From: JAFLBI01 sp964616465
GTDB taxonomy: Bacteria > Bacteroidota > Bacteroidia > Chitinophagales > Chitinophagaceae
Length of the DNA stretch: 64,000 nt
Direction of reading: 5' to 3'
Assembly: GCA_964616465.1 (NCBI GenBank)
Contig: CAZTTO010000006.1
Span: 1-64,000, forward strand
The notes under the pieces are model-generated. The model saw nothing but the letters and a program-made list of their open reading frames with translations. It was not told where the DNA came from and made no database searches. The position numbers were made by a program, and so were the translations under genes. Below, in pieces: positions 7,941-15,773 of this stretch (its first letter is position 1; every line of letters begins with the position of its first letter).

Positions 7941-9956
7941 ATGCAAATAGACATTTTAGGTAAGATTCGGGAGAAGAAACTTGCTTATAAAAATACTTTA
8001 CTGCCATTATTTGAAGCCGTTGTTAATTCAATTCAGGCAATAAAAGCAGGGAGTGCCACTACTCCCGGAATTATGTCAATTAGCATTATTAGAATTCCGC
8101 AGGTAAAGATGGCACTTAATGATGGTAACACCCCAATGAACAGAATACCGGTAATGGATTTTGTAATCAGAGACAATGGAATCGGCTTTACAGATGAAAA
8201 TTATACATCTTTCAATTATGCTCATTCAACTTATAAGTTAGACCAGGGCGGCAAAGGCATTGGCCGTATTATATGGTTAAGGGCTTTTAATACGGTTGAG
8301 GTAGAAAGCATCTATCCGGTAAATGGGAGTTTCAATCATAGGAAATTCAATTTTATTCCTTCAAGAGACGGAATTGATAAGCATGAAATAAAAAGTGTTG
8401 AAGGTAAGTTTGAAAGATTTACTGAAGTAAGATTGAAGGGGCTAAAAGAAGATTATCAAAAATGGTGCAATACAGATGCGGAAGACATCGCTTTAAAGAT
8501 TATTGAACATTGCTTCATTTATTTTTTACAAGAGAATTGCCCAATTATTAAAATCATTGATGGTACAAATGAATTTATTGCAAACGATTTATTCCGGCTA
8601 TACACAAAAGGGCGGGTAGTTTCCAAGCCATTAAAAATTAAGAAGCTAAAATTCAAAGTTGAGTTAGTTAAATTGTTTAGCTCCCGGGCGGATAATAAGA
8701 TTCACTACTGTGCCCACACAAGGGAAGTACAAAGTGAAAAATTAAGTGATGAAATACCTGAATTAGATAACTTTTATTTTGATAATGATGGTGAAAAATA
8801 TACAATAGGTGTTTATGTAACCGGCGATTATCTCAATGACAATGTAAATGAAGAAAGAACAGAAATAAAATTCCTGGCAAAAACCAATAGTGATATTGAG
8901 TTCCCGGATGAAATTACCATAGAAGAACTTCGGGAAGGTATTTGTGATTTAGTTCGTAAGGAATATTCAGCATTGATTGACACTTTATCTGTTGACAAAA
9001 TGGATAAAATCCGGCATTTTGTTTCTGAACATCCCCGTTACAGGCAGTTGTTAAAATATAAGCCAAATGAAATAAGAAGAATTTCTTCAAAGCTTTCAGA
9101 CGAAAAACTGGAGTTAGAACTTTTTAAAATCCAGCAACAATTGGATTTAGAAGTTAAATCAGAAGCAGATGAAATCCTGAAACAGATTGATATTTTTGAC
9201 AACCAGGAAGAGTTTAGAGCAAAATATGCGGAGCACTACAAGAAAATAATTGAAGTAGGCAATTCAAAACTATCTGAATACATACTTTACCGGAAAGTTG
9301 TGTTGGATATTTTAGACAAGCACCTTAAAAAGACAGGTGAAGGTAAATTTGCAACCGAGGATATGGTGCATAAATTAATTTTTCCACTCAAAAAAGAATC
9401 AGATGAAATTGGCTACGATGACCACAATTTATGGGTCATTGATGAACGACTTGCCTTTCATAAGTATCTGGCATCTGACAAACCTTTTTCTCAAAACAAA
9501 GAAGTGAATTCCAGTTCCCTTGACAGGCCTGATGTAATTATTTTCAACAGGCCATTTGCATTTTCTGATAATGAAAAACCATATAGCTCTATTGTGCTTA
9601 TTGAATTTAAAAGACCAATGAGGGATGATTATACTGAAGAAGATAATCCAATTTCACAGGTGAATAAATATGCAAGGGAAATAATTGCAGGTGATGTAAA
9701 AGACAAATATGGAATACCTTTTGATTTTAGGGATAAAACACCAATTTACAGTTATATCGTTTGCGATTTAACACCGAAGCTTAGAATGTTTGCAACAGAT
9801 GCTGGCTACAAGCCGATGCCTGACAATGATGGCTATTTTTTCTTTAACGAAAATTACTCAATGTATATTGAGATAATAAGTTTTGATAAACTTGTAAAGG
9901 ATTCAAAACAACGTAATAAAGCACTTTTTGAAAAACTTAATTTAACCGCTCTGTAA
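7941..9956 (+). CDS. GHKL ATPase fused to a PD-(D/E)XK-like nuclease domain
   Basis: A 671-aa stand-alone protein. The N-terminus is a GHKL (Hsp90/gyrase B/MutL-type) ATPase: N-box E25...N29 in LFEAVVNSIQA, DNGIG (D78, G80, G82) and the lid box GGKGIGR (103-109). The middle (about 330-500) is largely helical. The C-terminal region has a PD-(D/E)XK nuclease layout: D531 in RPDVIIF, E555-x-K557 in LIEFKRP, then the helix QVNKYAREI that resembles the QxxxY element of RecB-like nucleases. Known families with GHKL ATPases and nuclease domains include MutL-, MORC-like and anti-phage proteins. No partner gene adjoins it, and strong hairpins follow. A defence role is an inference from architecture and setting. 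Confidence 0.75.
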   Translation: MQIDILGKIREKKLAYKNTLLPLFEAVVNSIQAIKAGSATTPGIMSISIIRIPQVKMALNDGNTPMNRIPVMDFVIRDNGIGFTDENYTSFNYAHSTYKLDQGGKGIGRIIWLRAFNTVEVESIYPVNGSFNHRKFNFIPSRDGIDKHEIKSVEGKFERFTEVRLKGLKEDYQKWCNTDAEDIALKIIEHCFIYFLQENCPIIKIIDGTNEFIANDLFRLYTKGRVVSKPLKIKKLKFKVELVKLFSSRADNKIHYCAHTREVQSEKLSDEIPELDNFYFDNDGEKYTIGVYVTGDYLNDNVNEERTEIKFLAKTNSDIEFPDEITIEELREGICDLVRKEYSALIDTLSVDKMDKIRHFVSEHPRYRQLLKYKPNEIRRISSKLSDEKLELELFKIQQQLDLEVKSEADEILKQIDIFDNQEEFRAKYAEHYKKIIEVGNSKLSEYILYRKVVLDILDKHLKKTGEGKFATEDMVHKLIFPLKKESDEIGYDDHNLWVIDERLAFHKYLASDKPFSQNKEVNSSSLDRPDVIIFNRPFAFSDNEKPYSSIVLIEFKRPMRDDYTEEDNPISQVNKYAREIIAGDVKDKYGIPFDFRDKTPIYSYIVCDLTPKLRMFATDAGYKPMPDNDGYFFFNENYSMYIEIISFDKLVKDSKQRNKALFEKLNLTAL

Positions 9957-10042
9957 AATTTGTGACAGAATAAATACTACAAGATTTATTACGAAACAGA
10001 GAGCTGAAGAATGCTTATTTATTTGAGCAGAACGGCTTCCAA

Positions 10043-10072
10043 GCCTTATCTTTTGCAGGCAAAAGATAAGGC
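10043..10072. terminator. 14-bp perfect hairpin after the GHKL-nuclease gene
   Basis: The arms at 10043-10056 and 10059-10072 are perfectly complementary with only two bases between them, and GCAATTTTTA follows on the plus strand. It lies about 90 nt after the nuclease-fusion stop codon and probably ends its transcript. The short loop means the tip pairs must open in RNA. Confidence 0.6.
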
Positions 10073-10125
10073 GCAATTTTTAAAACTCTATTTCTTGGGG
10101 GAAAATTTGTGGGCAACAGCCTTAA

Positions 10126-10171
10126 CACTGCAACCGGTCAGACAGCTTAAGCTGTCTGACCGGTTGCAGTG
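10126..10171. repeat. Perfect 46-bp palindrome (23-bp arms, no spacer)
   Basis: Every base from 10126 to 10148 pairs with 10171 to 10149, with the centre at AAGCTTAAGCTT-like sequence between 10148 and 10149. It is GC-richer than its surroundings and lies between the GHKL-nuclease gene and hipBA. A T-rich run follows about 9 nt later on the plus strand. It could be a bidirectional terminator, a protein-binding site or a mobile repeat. A spacerless perfect palindrome this long is unusual for a simple terminator. Confidence 0.9.
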
Positions 10172-10322
10172 AAGCTACATTTTTATTTTTTAAAAAGCTT
10201 ACTTATCCACATAATCTCTCTCACAAAATATCCCTCTCTCATACTTCGGCCTTCAAAATGTCAAGTATTTTGCACTAAATACCTGACAAACACTTGCTTA
10301 ATTCTTTTAAATAATGTAAATA

Positions 10323-10356
10323 ATATTTTACAAAAAGAACTATATTTGTAAAATAT
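10323..10356 (+). promoter_or_regulatory. hipBA promoter and operator (12-bp inverted repeat)
   Basis: Two perfectly complementary 12-nt half-sites (10323-10334 and 10345-10356; core TTTTACAAA/TTTGTAAAA) are separated by 10 nt. A Bacteroidota -7 box, TATATTTG (10341-10348), overlaps the right half-site, and the hipB ATG is at 10367. The geometry is what is expected if the HipB dimer blocks its own promoter. Confidence 0.75.
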
Positions 10357-10366
10357 AATTACAGTT

Positions 10367-10678
10367 ATGAAAAATAGCAAATCTCAAATATTGCCAAGCA
10401 CAGCCAAAATCCTTACAGAATTCGGTGAAAATATCAAGCTGGCTCGTTTGCGCCGCAAACTAAGTGCAGAGCAGGTAGCAGAAAGGGCAAACATTAGCAG
10501 ACCAACCTTGCTTTCCATAGAAAAGGGTATGCCTGGGGTTGCAATAGGTTCTTATGCTCAGGTACTTTTTGTATTGAACCTGGAAAAGGATTTACTAAAA
10601 GTAGCAGCAGATGATATGCTTGGCAGAAAATTACAGGATGCAGAGCTTACGGTAAAAGAAAGGGCACCCAAAAAATAA
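10367..10678 (+). CDS. hipB: HipB-like antitoxin, XRE-family HTH
   Basis: The 103-aa product contains one XRE-type helix-turn-helix (FGENIKLARLRRKLSAEQVAERANISRPTLLSIEKG, about residues 19-54) and a basic C-terminal tail. It is directly upstream of hipA with a 7-nt gap, the canonical antitoxin-toxin order. It should bind the toxin and repress the operon through the 12-bp inverted repeat that overlaps the promoter. Confidence 0.9.
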   Translation: MKNSKSQILPSTAKILTEFGENIKLARLRRKLSAEQVAERANISRPTLLSIEKGMPGVAIGSYAQVLFVLNLEKDLLKVAADDMLGRKLQDAELTVKERAPKK

Positions 10679-10685
10679 AACAGCA

Positions 10686-11942
10686 ATGGCAGCAAACACA
10701 AAAAAGGAAATTCAGGTATATGCACATTGGCTGGGCTTACAGGAGCCATCCTTAATGGGTGTGTTGTCAGTAGCACCGGCAAAAGGAAAGGAATCCTTTT
10801 CATTTGAATATGCGGATGCCTGGTTAAAATCCGGTTTTTCTCAAATGATTGACCCTGATTTGCAATTGTATTCAGGAGCATACTATCCAAGGGATGATAA
10901 GCCCAACTTCGGTGTTTTTTTGGATTCATGCCCGGATAGATGGGGAAGGGTGCTGATGCAGCGCAGGGAAGCCGCCATAGCAAAACAGGAAGATAGAGCA
11001 GCAAAAAAATTGTTGGAATCAGATTTTTTATTGGGAGTATATGACGGACACAGGATGGGTGCATTACGTTTTAAATTAGATGACAATGGTTCTTTCTTAA
11101 ACGATAATAAAGAAATGGCTGCCCCACCCTGGACATCGCTAAGAGAACTGGAGCAGGCAAGTTTAAAATTTGAAGAAGACAATACGGACGACCCGGAGTA
11201 TCTAAAATGGCTAAGTATGTTAATAGCCCCGGGTTCTTCATTAGGCGGTGCCAGGCCAAAAGCAAGTGTGATGGATGCACAGAATAATTTATGGATTGCA
11301 AAATTTCCAAGCAGGAACGATGATAAAGATGTAGCAGCCTGGGAAATGGTGACCAACCAACTGGCAATAACAGCAGGCATAAATACTGCTGAAGGAAAAT
11401 TGCTCCAGTTTAATAACAAATATCACACCTACCTAACTAAACGTTTTGACAGAATAACAACTGGTGAACGGGTTCATTTTGCATCAGCAATGACTTTGCT
11501 TGGCCACATAGATGGAGAAGATGCTGCAGGTGCAAGCTATTTGGAACTGATGGAGTTTATATCACGGCATGGAGCGGCAGTAGAAAAAGACTTAGAAGAA
11601 TTATGGCGAAGAATTGTATTTAGCATTTGTGTAAAAAATACAGACGACCATCTGCGTAATCATGGCTTTCTGCTTACAGAAAAAGGGTGGCTGCTTTCAC
11701 CGGCTTACGATATTAACCCAAATGAATATGGGAAAGGATTAAGCCTTAACATTACCGATGCAGATAACTCACTCGATTTCGATTTAGCAATGGAAGTAGC
11801 TGGATATTTTCGCTTATCGGATGAAAAAGCTAATCAAATAATAAAAGAAATTTCAACCGTTGCTAAAGAGTGGAAAAAGGTAGCTGCTAATTTTAAAATT
11901 TCTAATGCAGAACAAGAAAGGATGTCAGCAGCGTTCATTTAA
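10686..11942 (+). CDS. hipA: HipA-family serine/threonine kinase toxin
   Basis: A 418-aa HipA kinase. The phosphate-binding segment GSSLGGARPKA (about 183-193) is present. Catalytic residues are in NTDDHLRNHGF (D320, D321, H322), and the metal-binding aspartate is D342 in SPAYDINP. All motifs and the length are intact, so it should be active. In characterised HipA proteins the target is an aminoacyl-tRNA synthetase or translation factor; the target here is unknown. It pairs with the hipB gene just upstream and probably serves in element maintenance, phage response or persistence. Confidence 0.92.
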   Translation: MAANTKKEIQVYAHWLGLQEPSLMGVLSVAPAKGKESFSFEYADAWLKSGFSQMIDPDLQLYSGAYYPRDDKPNFGVFLDSCPDRWGRVLMQRREAAIAKQEDRAAKKLLESDFLLGVYDGHRMGALRFKLDDNGSFLNDNKEMAAPPWTSLRELEQASLKFEEDNTDDPEYLKWLSMLIAPGSSLGGARPKASVMDAQNNLWIAKFPSRNDDKDVAAWEMVTNQLAITAGINTAEGKLLQFNNKYHTYLTKRFDRITTGERVHFASAMTLLGHIDGEDAAGASYLELMEFISRHGAAVEKDLEELWRRIVFSICVKNTDDHLRNHGFLLTEKGWLLSPAYDINPNEYGKGLSLNITDADNSLDFDLAMEVAGYFRLSDEKANQIIKEISTVAKEWKKVAANFKISNAEQERMSAAFI

Positions 11943-12200
11943 CTCCATACAATCTCCGTATTAACGCCGTATTAAGTCCGTTCTTTTTCTTTTGATACCA
12001 GCCTTTAGTATTTCATGGCATCTTCGTTGTGTCACTCACTTGTACAACATAGCACCGGGCATCAATTCCGTTTTCATAAAAAACATCTCCCTGATAAAAA
12101 TCAACATTCCATTGCTGCAGCGCCACTGGTAAGAATTACTGCCACAATCCATTTAAAAAAATAAAATACACATGCAAGATAGCTCCGGGAAAACGGGGCA

Positions 12201-12268
12201 TCCAAAAGACTACGGCATAAACACAAAGCAATCTCACAAAGCCATCTTTTATTCCGTTTCCTTTTGGA
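12201..12268. repeat. Long imperfect hairpin, copy 1 of 2
   Basis: The outer arms TCCAAAAG and CTTTTGGA pair exactly, and inner ACGGCATAAA pairs with TTTATTCCGT with one mismatch. The arms and the ACTACGGCATAAACACAAA sequence recur at 14672-14751, while the loops differ. It may be a structured RNA, a terminator or a protein-binding site. Confidence 0.7.
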
Positions 12269-13655
12269 GTGCAAAGACACCCGTTTCCCTTCGCTTACAG
12301 ATGCATGTTATTTTATTTTTTTATTTTAAATGTATTCTTATGTCAGCATCATTTCCTTTTCCAGGCAGGCGCCGCAGGCAGTGGGTTTCCTGGCTTTCCA
12401 CCGGTTGTCTTCATGGCAGCCTTGTTCATGTTGTTTTTCGTTGCCCAGTTGTAGGCGGTGTTCCATTGGTGCATCTTTCATGGCAGCATAAGGTGGTTCC
12501 TGCTTTGTAGCTGCCATCAGCTTTTTTGCAAGCCTCTGCTCCGGCAGGGGCTTTCCTTTTGCTGACTTGATGCTACACGATTTTTTATTGATGCCTGCAG
12601 GCCACCTCCCTCATATCGCTGCGTTCGTTCCGTAAACTACACTTCACTTGCTAATTCAGTCGGTAGCCTTCCGGCAATCAGCAGCTTTCTCCGATTGCCC
12701 CGACGGCAGCATCCCGGAAGCCACCCACAAAGCCAGACCTGGAAGCTGCGAGCCATCGCTTCTTTGCCCACCGCACAGACCCAACGCTTCGCCGGTAAAA
12801 AGGTCTCACTACGGCGGCGTCAGCAAGCAGATATGCCAAACCATTGCAGCAGCAGCAATAAATCTTTTTATAAACTTTTATGGTATTGCTGCACCTGCAA
12901 TGCCCTTCGGGCTGCTATCGCAGGTTTGTCATACTGCTTGCAGTTCCTTCGCCTTCGTTCGGGCAGCTACTGTGTCCTTCACGCCACTTCGTTCATTTCT
13001 TCCTTCGTTACGCTTCATTACACCTCGTTCGCAGCTAAACAATTTGCTTCAAGGCATGGTCTGCATTGCCGCTACACAAATCAATACACATGCAGCCACA
13101 TGCCTTTTCGCAAACCAACGCTGCAATACTCACTGGGTTCCATTCCGCTTCACTACGTCATTAATTCACTTCAGTAGCGTTCAGTCCACCCGCTTCCTAT
13201 AATTTGGCTCGCCGGCCGCCCACTTCGGCTGCGTTCACCTTGCGATTGCTAATTGCTCATTCGTACCTCATTTCGCAAAGCATCGCTAAGGTTCACTTGC
13301 ATAGTTCAGCCGCCTCCGTACCCTGACGGGAAATTTACTACGGCGGCTTCCTATGGAGCTGGCATCGCCATTCGTTCCTCATGGCTTTACTGCCAGCCCC
13401 TTTGTGGGGGCTCGCTGTCCGCCTCCGTTCTTTCGTTCCTCATTCTCTCCGGCGGCCCTCAACGGCTCGCCAACGCCCCGGTGCCGACAAGTGTGCGGCA
13501 CGGCTCTGCTTCTTTTTGGCCGCAGGCGCTTTTACCGGCAGGCTAACACACAATTAGCCAGCCCTTCCAGGATGGCACTATTAAACTGATGAATAAGTTT
13601 GGCCGGTGCATCGGTAGAATATATCCAAGCAATATCAAACCGGCAATAAACACAG

Positions 13656-13663
13656 TAATTTTG
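13656..13663 (+). promoter_or_regulatory. TAnnTTTG promoter box of the PIN-domain gene
   Basis: TAATTTTG ends three bases before the ATG at 13667. If it acts as a -7 element, the transcript would start at or inside the start codon, giving a leaderless or almost leaderless mRNA. Confidence 0.5.
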
Positions 13664-13666
13664 TGT

Positions 13667-14623
13667 ATGAATCAAGCAATAATTTTTGACACAAATGCCT
13701 ACAGAAATTTAACTGTAAATAGGAGTTTTGATGAGTGTAAAAAGATAATAGATAGAATTGTTACCCAAGAAGCAATTAATAATAATCTTTCGTTTCTTTC
13801 GCCTATTGTTTTAATTGAATTAGCTGCACATTTAAACGACACAAACGACAAAGCATATCTGAACTGCAAGAACGCCTATGCTTCATGCTACCTACATTGT
13901 AAAGACTCTGTTAGTGAAAATTTTCGCATGATTCCTGACGGTGAATCTCACTTGGCTAAAGTGCTTTTCAATTATGAAAATACAGTTGTACTAGACAAAC
14001 TAACCGCTTATGGTCAATTAGCATATCGGACATACGCTGACTTTTCTGAAAACAATATAGATTCGTTTAGAAAGCATTTCCAGGAAATGAGCAAATATGT
14101 AGAGTTCGTTGAAAGACAATTTGTAGCAGATATGCACACATATATTGTGAAAGAACTTAACCCGGAGGCTACAGACTGGCATCCTTTAAAACAAGATAAA
14201 GTGCGTAGGAAAAAGCTTCTCCAAGAAATTAAATCAGACAAGCCAATAGATTATTTTGCTTTGGCACAAGTTGTAAAGGCTTCCAATATTGCGAATGTCA
14301 AGTTGGATGATTATGATTTGTTTGACCTAACAGATAGAGTTAAGTCTGTTTTTCCTGCACCCCTTTATTTGTATAAAAACATTTTCAACAAAATTGTTGA
14401 ATCTGGTGCAGATTTAACCAATCCTAAAAAGAAACGGTGGAACTGGATTTGGGATATACAAATACTCTTTAGTATTTCCGATATAAGTATGGCATCCAAA
14501 GACACATTGTTAGTTACTTCTGATAATGATGTAATAGCTGCTGCAAATGCTGCTGGACTCTCAAATAAAATAATGCCTCTAAAAGATTATCTTTTATCAA
14601 TTGGCATTTCAGACATGACATAA
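13667..14623 (+). CDS. PIN-domain protein
   Basis: The 318-aa product has the acidic residues of a PIN-fold ribonuclease: D8 in IIFDTNAYR, E51 in PIVLIELAAHL, D263 in WIWDIQI and the TSDND group (D286, D288) near the end. A long insertion, mostly helical, separates the two halves, so it is larger than VapC toxins (about 130 aa). The start at ATG 13667 is preferred over an earlier in-frame ATG at 13589, because the extension is not PIN-like and a TAATTTTG box lies immediately upstream. No antitoxin gene adjoins it. A nuclease role in defence or RNA processing is inferred. Confidence 0.75.
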   Translation: MNQAIIFDTNAYRNLTVNRSFDECKKIIDRIVTQEAINNNLSFLSPIVLIELAAHLNDTNDKAYLNCKNAYASCYLHCKDSVSENFRMIPDGESHLAKVLFNYENTVVLDKLTAYGQLAYRTYADFSENNIDSFRKHFQEMSKYVEFVERQFVADMHTYIVKELNPEATDWHPLKQDKVRRKKLLQEIKSDKPIDYFALAQVVKASNIANVKLDDYDLFDLTDRVKSVFPAPLYLYKNIFNKIVESGADLTNPKKKRWNWIWDIQILFSISDISMASKDTLLVTSDNDVIAAANAAGLSNKIMPLKDYLLSIGISDMT

Positions 14624-14671
14624 ACAAAAAAAGTGCAGCAAGTTAGGTGGCTGGCACAAACCAATTCACTT

Positions 14672-14751
14672 AAAAAAGCCAAAAGACTACGGCATAAACA
14701 CAAACCCAGCACACAAGCCCATCATTTATTCCGTTTCCTTTTGGCTTTTTT
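14672..14751. repeat. Long imperfect hairpin, copy 2 of 2
   Basis: The arms AAAAAAGCCAAAAG (14672-14685) and CTTTTGGCTTTTTT (14738-14751) are perfectly complementary, and the stem continues inward with ACGGCATAAA against TTTATTCCGT (one mismatch). The 3' arm ends in six T, so it could terminate the PIN-gene transcript. Sequence of arms and part of the loop matches the hairpin at 12201-12268. Confidence 0.75.
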
Positions 14752-14860
14752 GCGACGCCACCTGATGAAGTTGCTTTCTTTTTCTTTTTTTCGGTTTTTC
14801 TTTCTCTTTTGGGTTTTTTATATGGCGGAGCGTAGCGGAGCATCATTAAATGCTCATACT

Positions 14861-15271
14861 ATGTTCATCAAAACACACAAACTCAATCAGGTAATTTCAA
14901 AACCTCACTTCTTTATTCTCTCAAAAGGTAATAACAGCGGCAAGCCATTAGATGCAGCCTGCCCTAACTGTTTTGTTTGCATCTGTAAATCAGAAGAAGA
15001 AAAGCAGCAACTGTACTGGCTCTTTTATGGCTTATGGCAAGGTTCATTTTTCCATCCCTTTCTTACAGGTTCTGTTATTTCATTTATCAGGTTAGATGAT
15101 TTAAAGAAAGTTGCTGCAATGGCTTTGGAAAAAATTACATCCAATCAGGAGCAGTTCACTAAAAACATTTCCATTCTGCAGTTATTGGATGATAAAAGCA
15201 AAGTCTTTATGGAACAAGTCAAATTGATAAAGCAAGCTAAAAAAGCACTCATGTACCAGATACTAAAATAA
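14861..15271 (+). CDS. DUF6943 family protein
   Basis: The protein of about 136 aa matches the DUF6943 pattern common in Bacteroidota mobile elements: MFIKTHK, PHFFILSKGNNSGKPL, CPNCFVC, YWLFYGLWQGSFFHPFLTGSVISFIR, and a C-terminal helix. The open frame begins much earlier (14633), but the first 60 residues are a translation of the preceding hairpin and T-rich sequence. The family usually starts near the TMFI.THK segment, so ATG 14861 (or ATG 14822) is preferred. The four-residue spacing of its two cysteines (CPNC) suggests a metal or redox site. Function is unknown. Confidence 0.78.
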   Translation: MFIKTHKLNQVISKPHFFILSKGNNSGKPLDAACPNCFVCICKSEEEKQQLYWLFYGLWQGSFFHPFLTGSVISFIRLDDLKKVAAMALEKITSNQEQFTKNISILQLLDDKSKVFMEQVKLIKQAKKALMYQILK

Positions 15272-15300
15272 AAATCCCGGCAAAAGCCAGGACTTTATTT
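15272..15300 (+). terminator. Probable terminator of the DUF6943 gene
   Basis: TCCCGGC and GCCAGGA form a short stem with one mismatch around an AAAA loop, followed by CTTTATTT. It begins right after the DUF6943 stop. Confidence 0.5.
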
Positions 15301-15334
15301 ATCTCAACCGAAGGTCACCACAACGAACGGGAGA

Positions 15335-15523
15335 TTATTTCTTCAATTTCTTAGCAAGGTATTTCAAAGCAAGTGAAACGCTGAAACTTACAACAGCACC
15401 AATAGCAGCAAGCACAATTGTTTTTAAAATATCATGTACATGGATATTAAACAGTATGGTAAGCAGTGTACCTGAAGCAGTGCCTACCTTGGTGCTGCTA
15501 TCAACATGAAAATCATTTTCCAT
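15335..15523 (-). CDS. Small membrane protein of the DUF5675 cassette
   Basis: A 62-aa product from the ATG at 15523 (MENDFHVDSST). It has a hydrophilic head, one or two hydrophobic stretches (GTLLTILFNI; TIVLAAIGAVVSFSVSLAL) and a basic tail (KYLAKKLKK). The layout is reminiscent of small holin-like or inner-membrane proteins, but no family is recognisable. It is the last gene of a four-gene minus-strand cassette and ends where a plus-strand terminator region begins. A six-codon upstream extension is possible. Confidence 0.6.
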   Translation of the reverse strand: MENDFHVDSSTKVGTASGTLLTILFNIHVHDILKTIVLAAIGAVVSFSVSLALKYLAKKLKK

Positions 15524-15527
15524 AGTA

Positions 15528-15773
15528 TCAATCGGTTTCATCGTTTACATCTTTGGTGGTAACCTGGCTTACCGCACTAATAACTCCACCGGCAACGCCT
15601 ACATAGCCTGCAACGCTGATGACTGCCGCAGGTAAACTTACCGGCGCAGTTATGATAGCAGCACTTACTGCAGCCATTACGAGACCGATGTTGCGAAGCT
15701 TACGGAAGAATTTTAGAGTGGGGGCTTTTGCCCTTTCCATAAAGCCAAGTTTTTTATTTTGGTTTGTTTCCAT
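15528..15773 (-). CDS. Small membrane protein of the DUF5675 cassette
   Basis: An 81-aa product from ATG 15773 (METNQNKKLGF). A basic amphipathic N-terminal part (ERAKAPTLKFFRKLRNIG) precedes two Ala/Val-rich membrane helices (LVMAAVSAAIITAP; AAVISVAGYVGVAGGVISAV). Its start overlaps the end of the DUF5675 gene by 20 nt, and its stop falls 4 nt before the start of the next small membrane gene, so the genes are tightly coupled. The earlier in-frame extension to 15881 lies inside the DUF5675 gene and is rejected. Confidence 0.65.
   Translation of the reverse strand: METNQNKKLGFMERAKAPTLKFFRKLRNIGLVMAAVSAAIITAPVSLPAAVISVAGYVGVAGGVISAVSQVTTKDVNDETD

Larger units (their letters stand above)
11943..13666. 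other. 1.7-kb pyrimidine-rich region without credible genes
   Basis: After hipA the plus strand becomes rich in C and T and in short words such as CGTTC, CTTCG and GCCTCC. Stop codons are therefore rare and several long frames open in overlapping registers (for example 12648-13202 and 12695-13177), but none has protein-like composition, a plausible start or a recognisable domain. The region contains one of the two related hairpins (12201-12268) near its left side. Its base composition differs strongly from the flanking genes. What it does is unknown; it could be a decayed segment, a transfer origin region or a structured RNA locus. Confidence 0.6.

Noticed and set aside
10558..11064. 168-codon minus-strand frame across hipB and hipA
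   Set aside because: It is the complement of two well-supported genes and has Pro/Leu/Ser-rich shadow composition.
12648..13202. Two long overlapping plus-strand frames (184 and 160 codons) in the pyrimidine-rich region
   Set aside because: They overlap in different registers, have Ser/Pro/Ala/Arg-biased low-information composition and no recognisable domain. The C/T-rich strand simply lacks stop codons.
13589..13666. Earlier ATG for the PIN-domain protein
   Set aside because: The 26 additional residues are not PIN-like, and a TAATTTTG box sits between this ATG and the preferred start.
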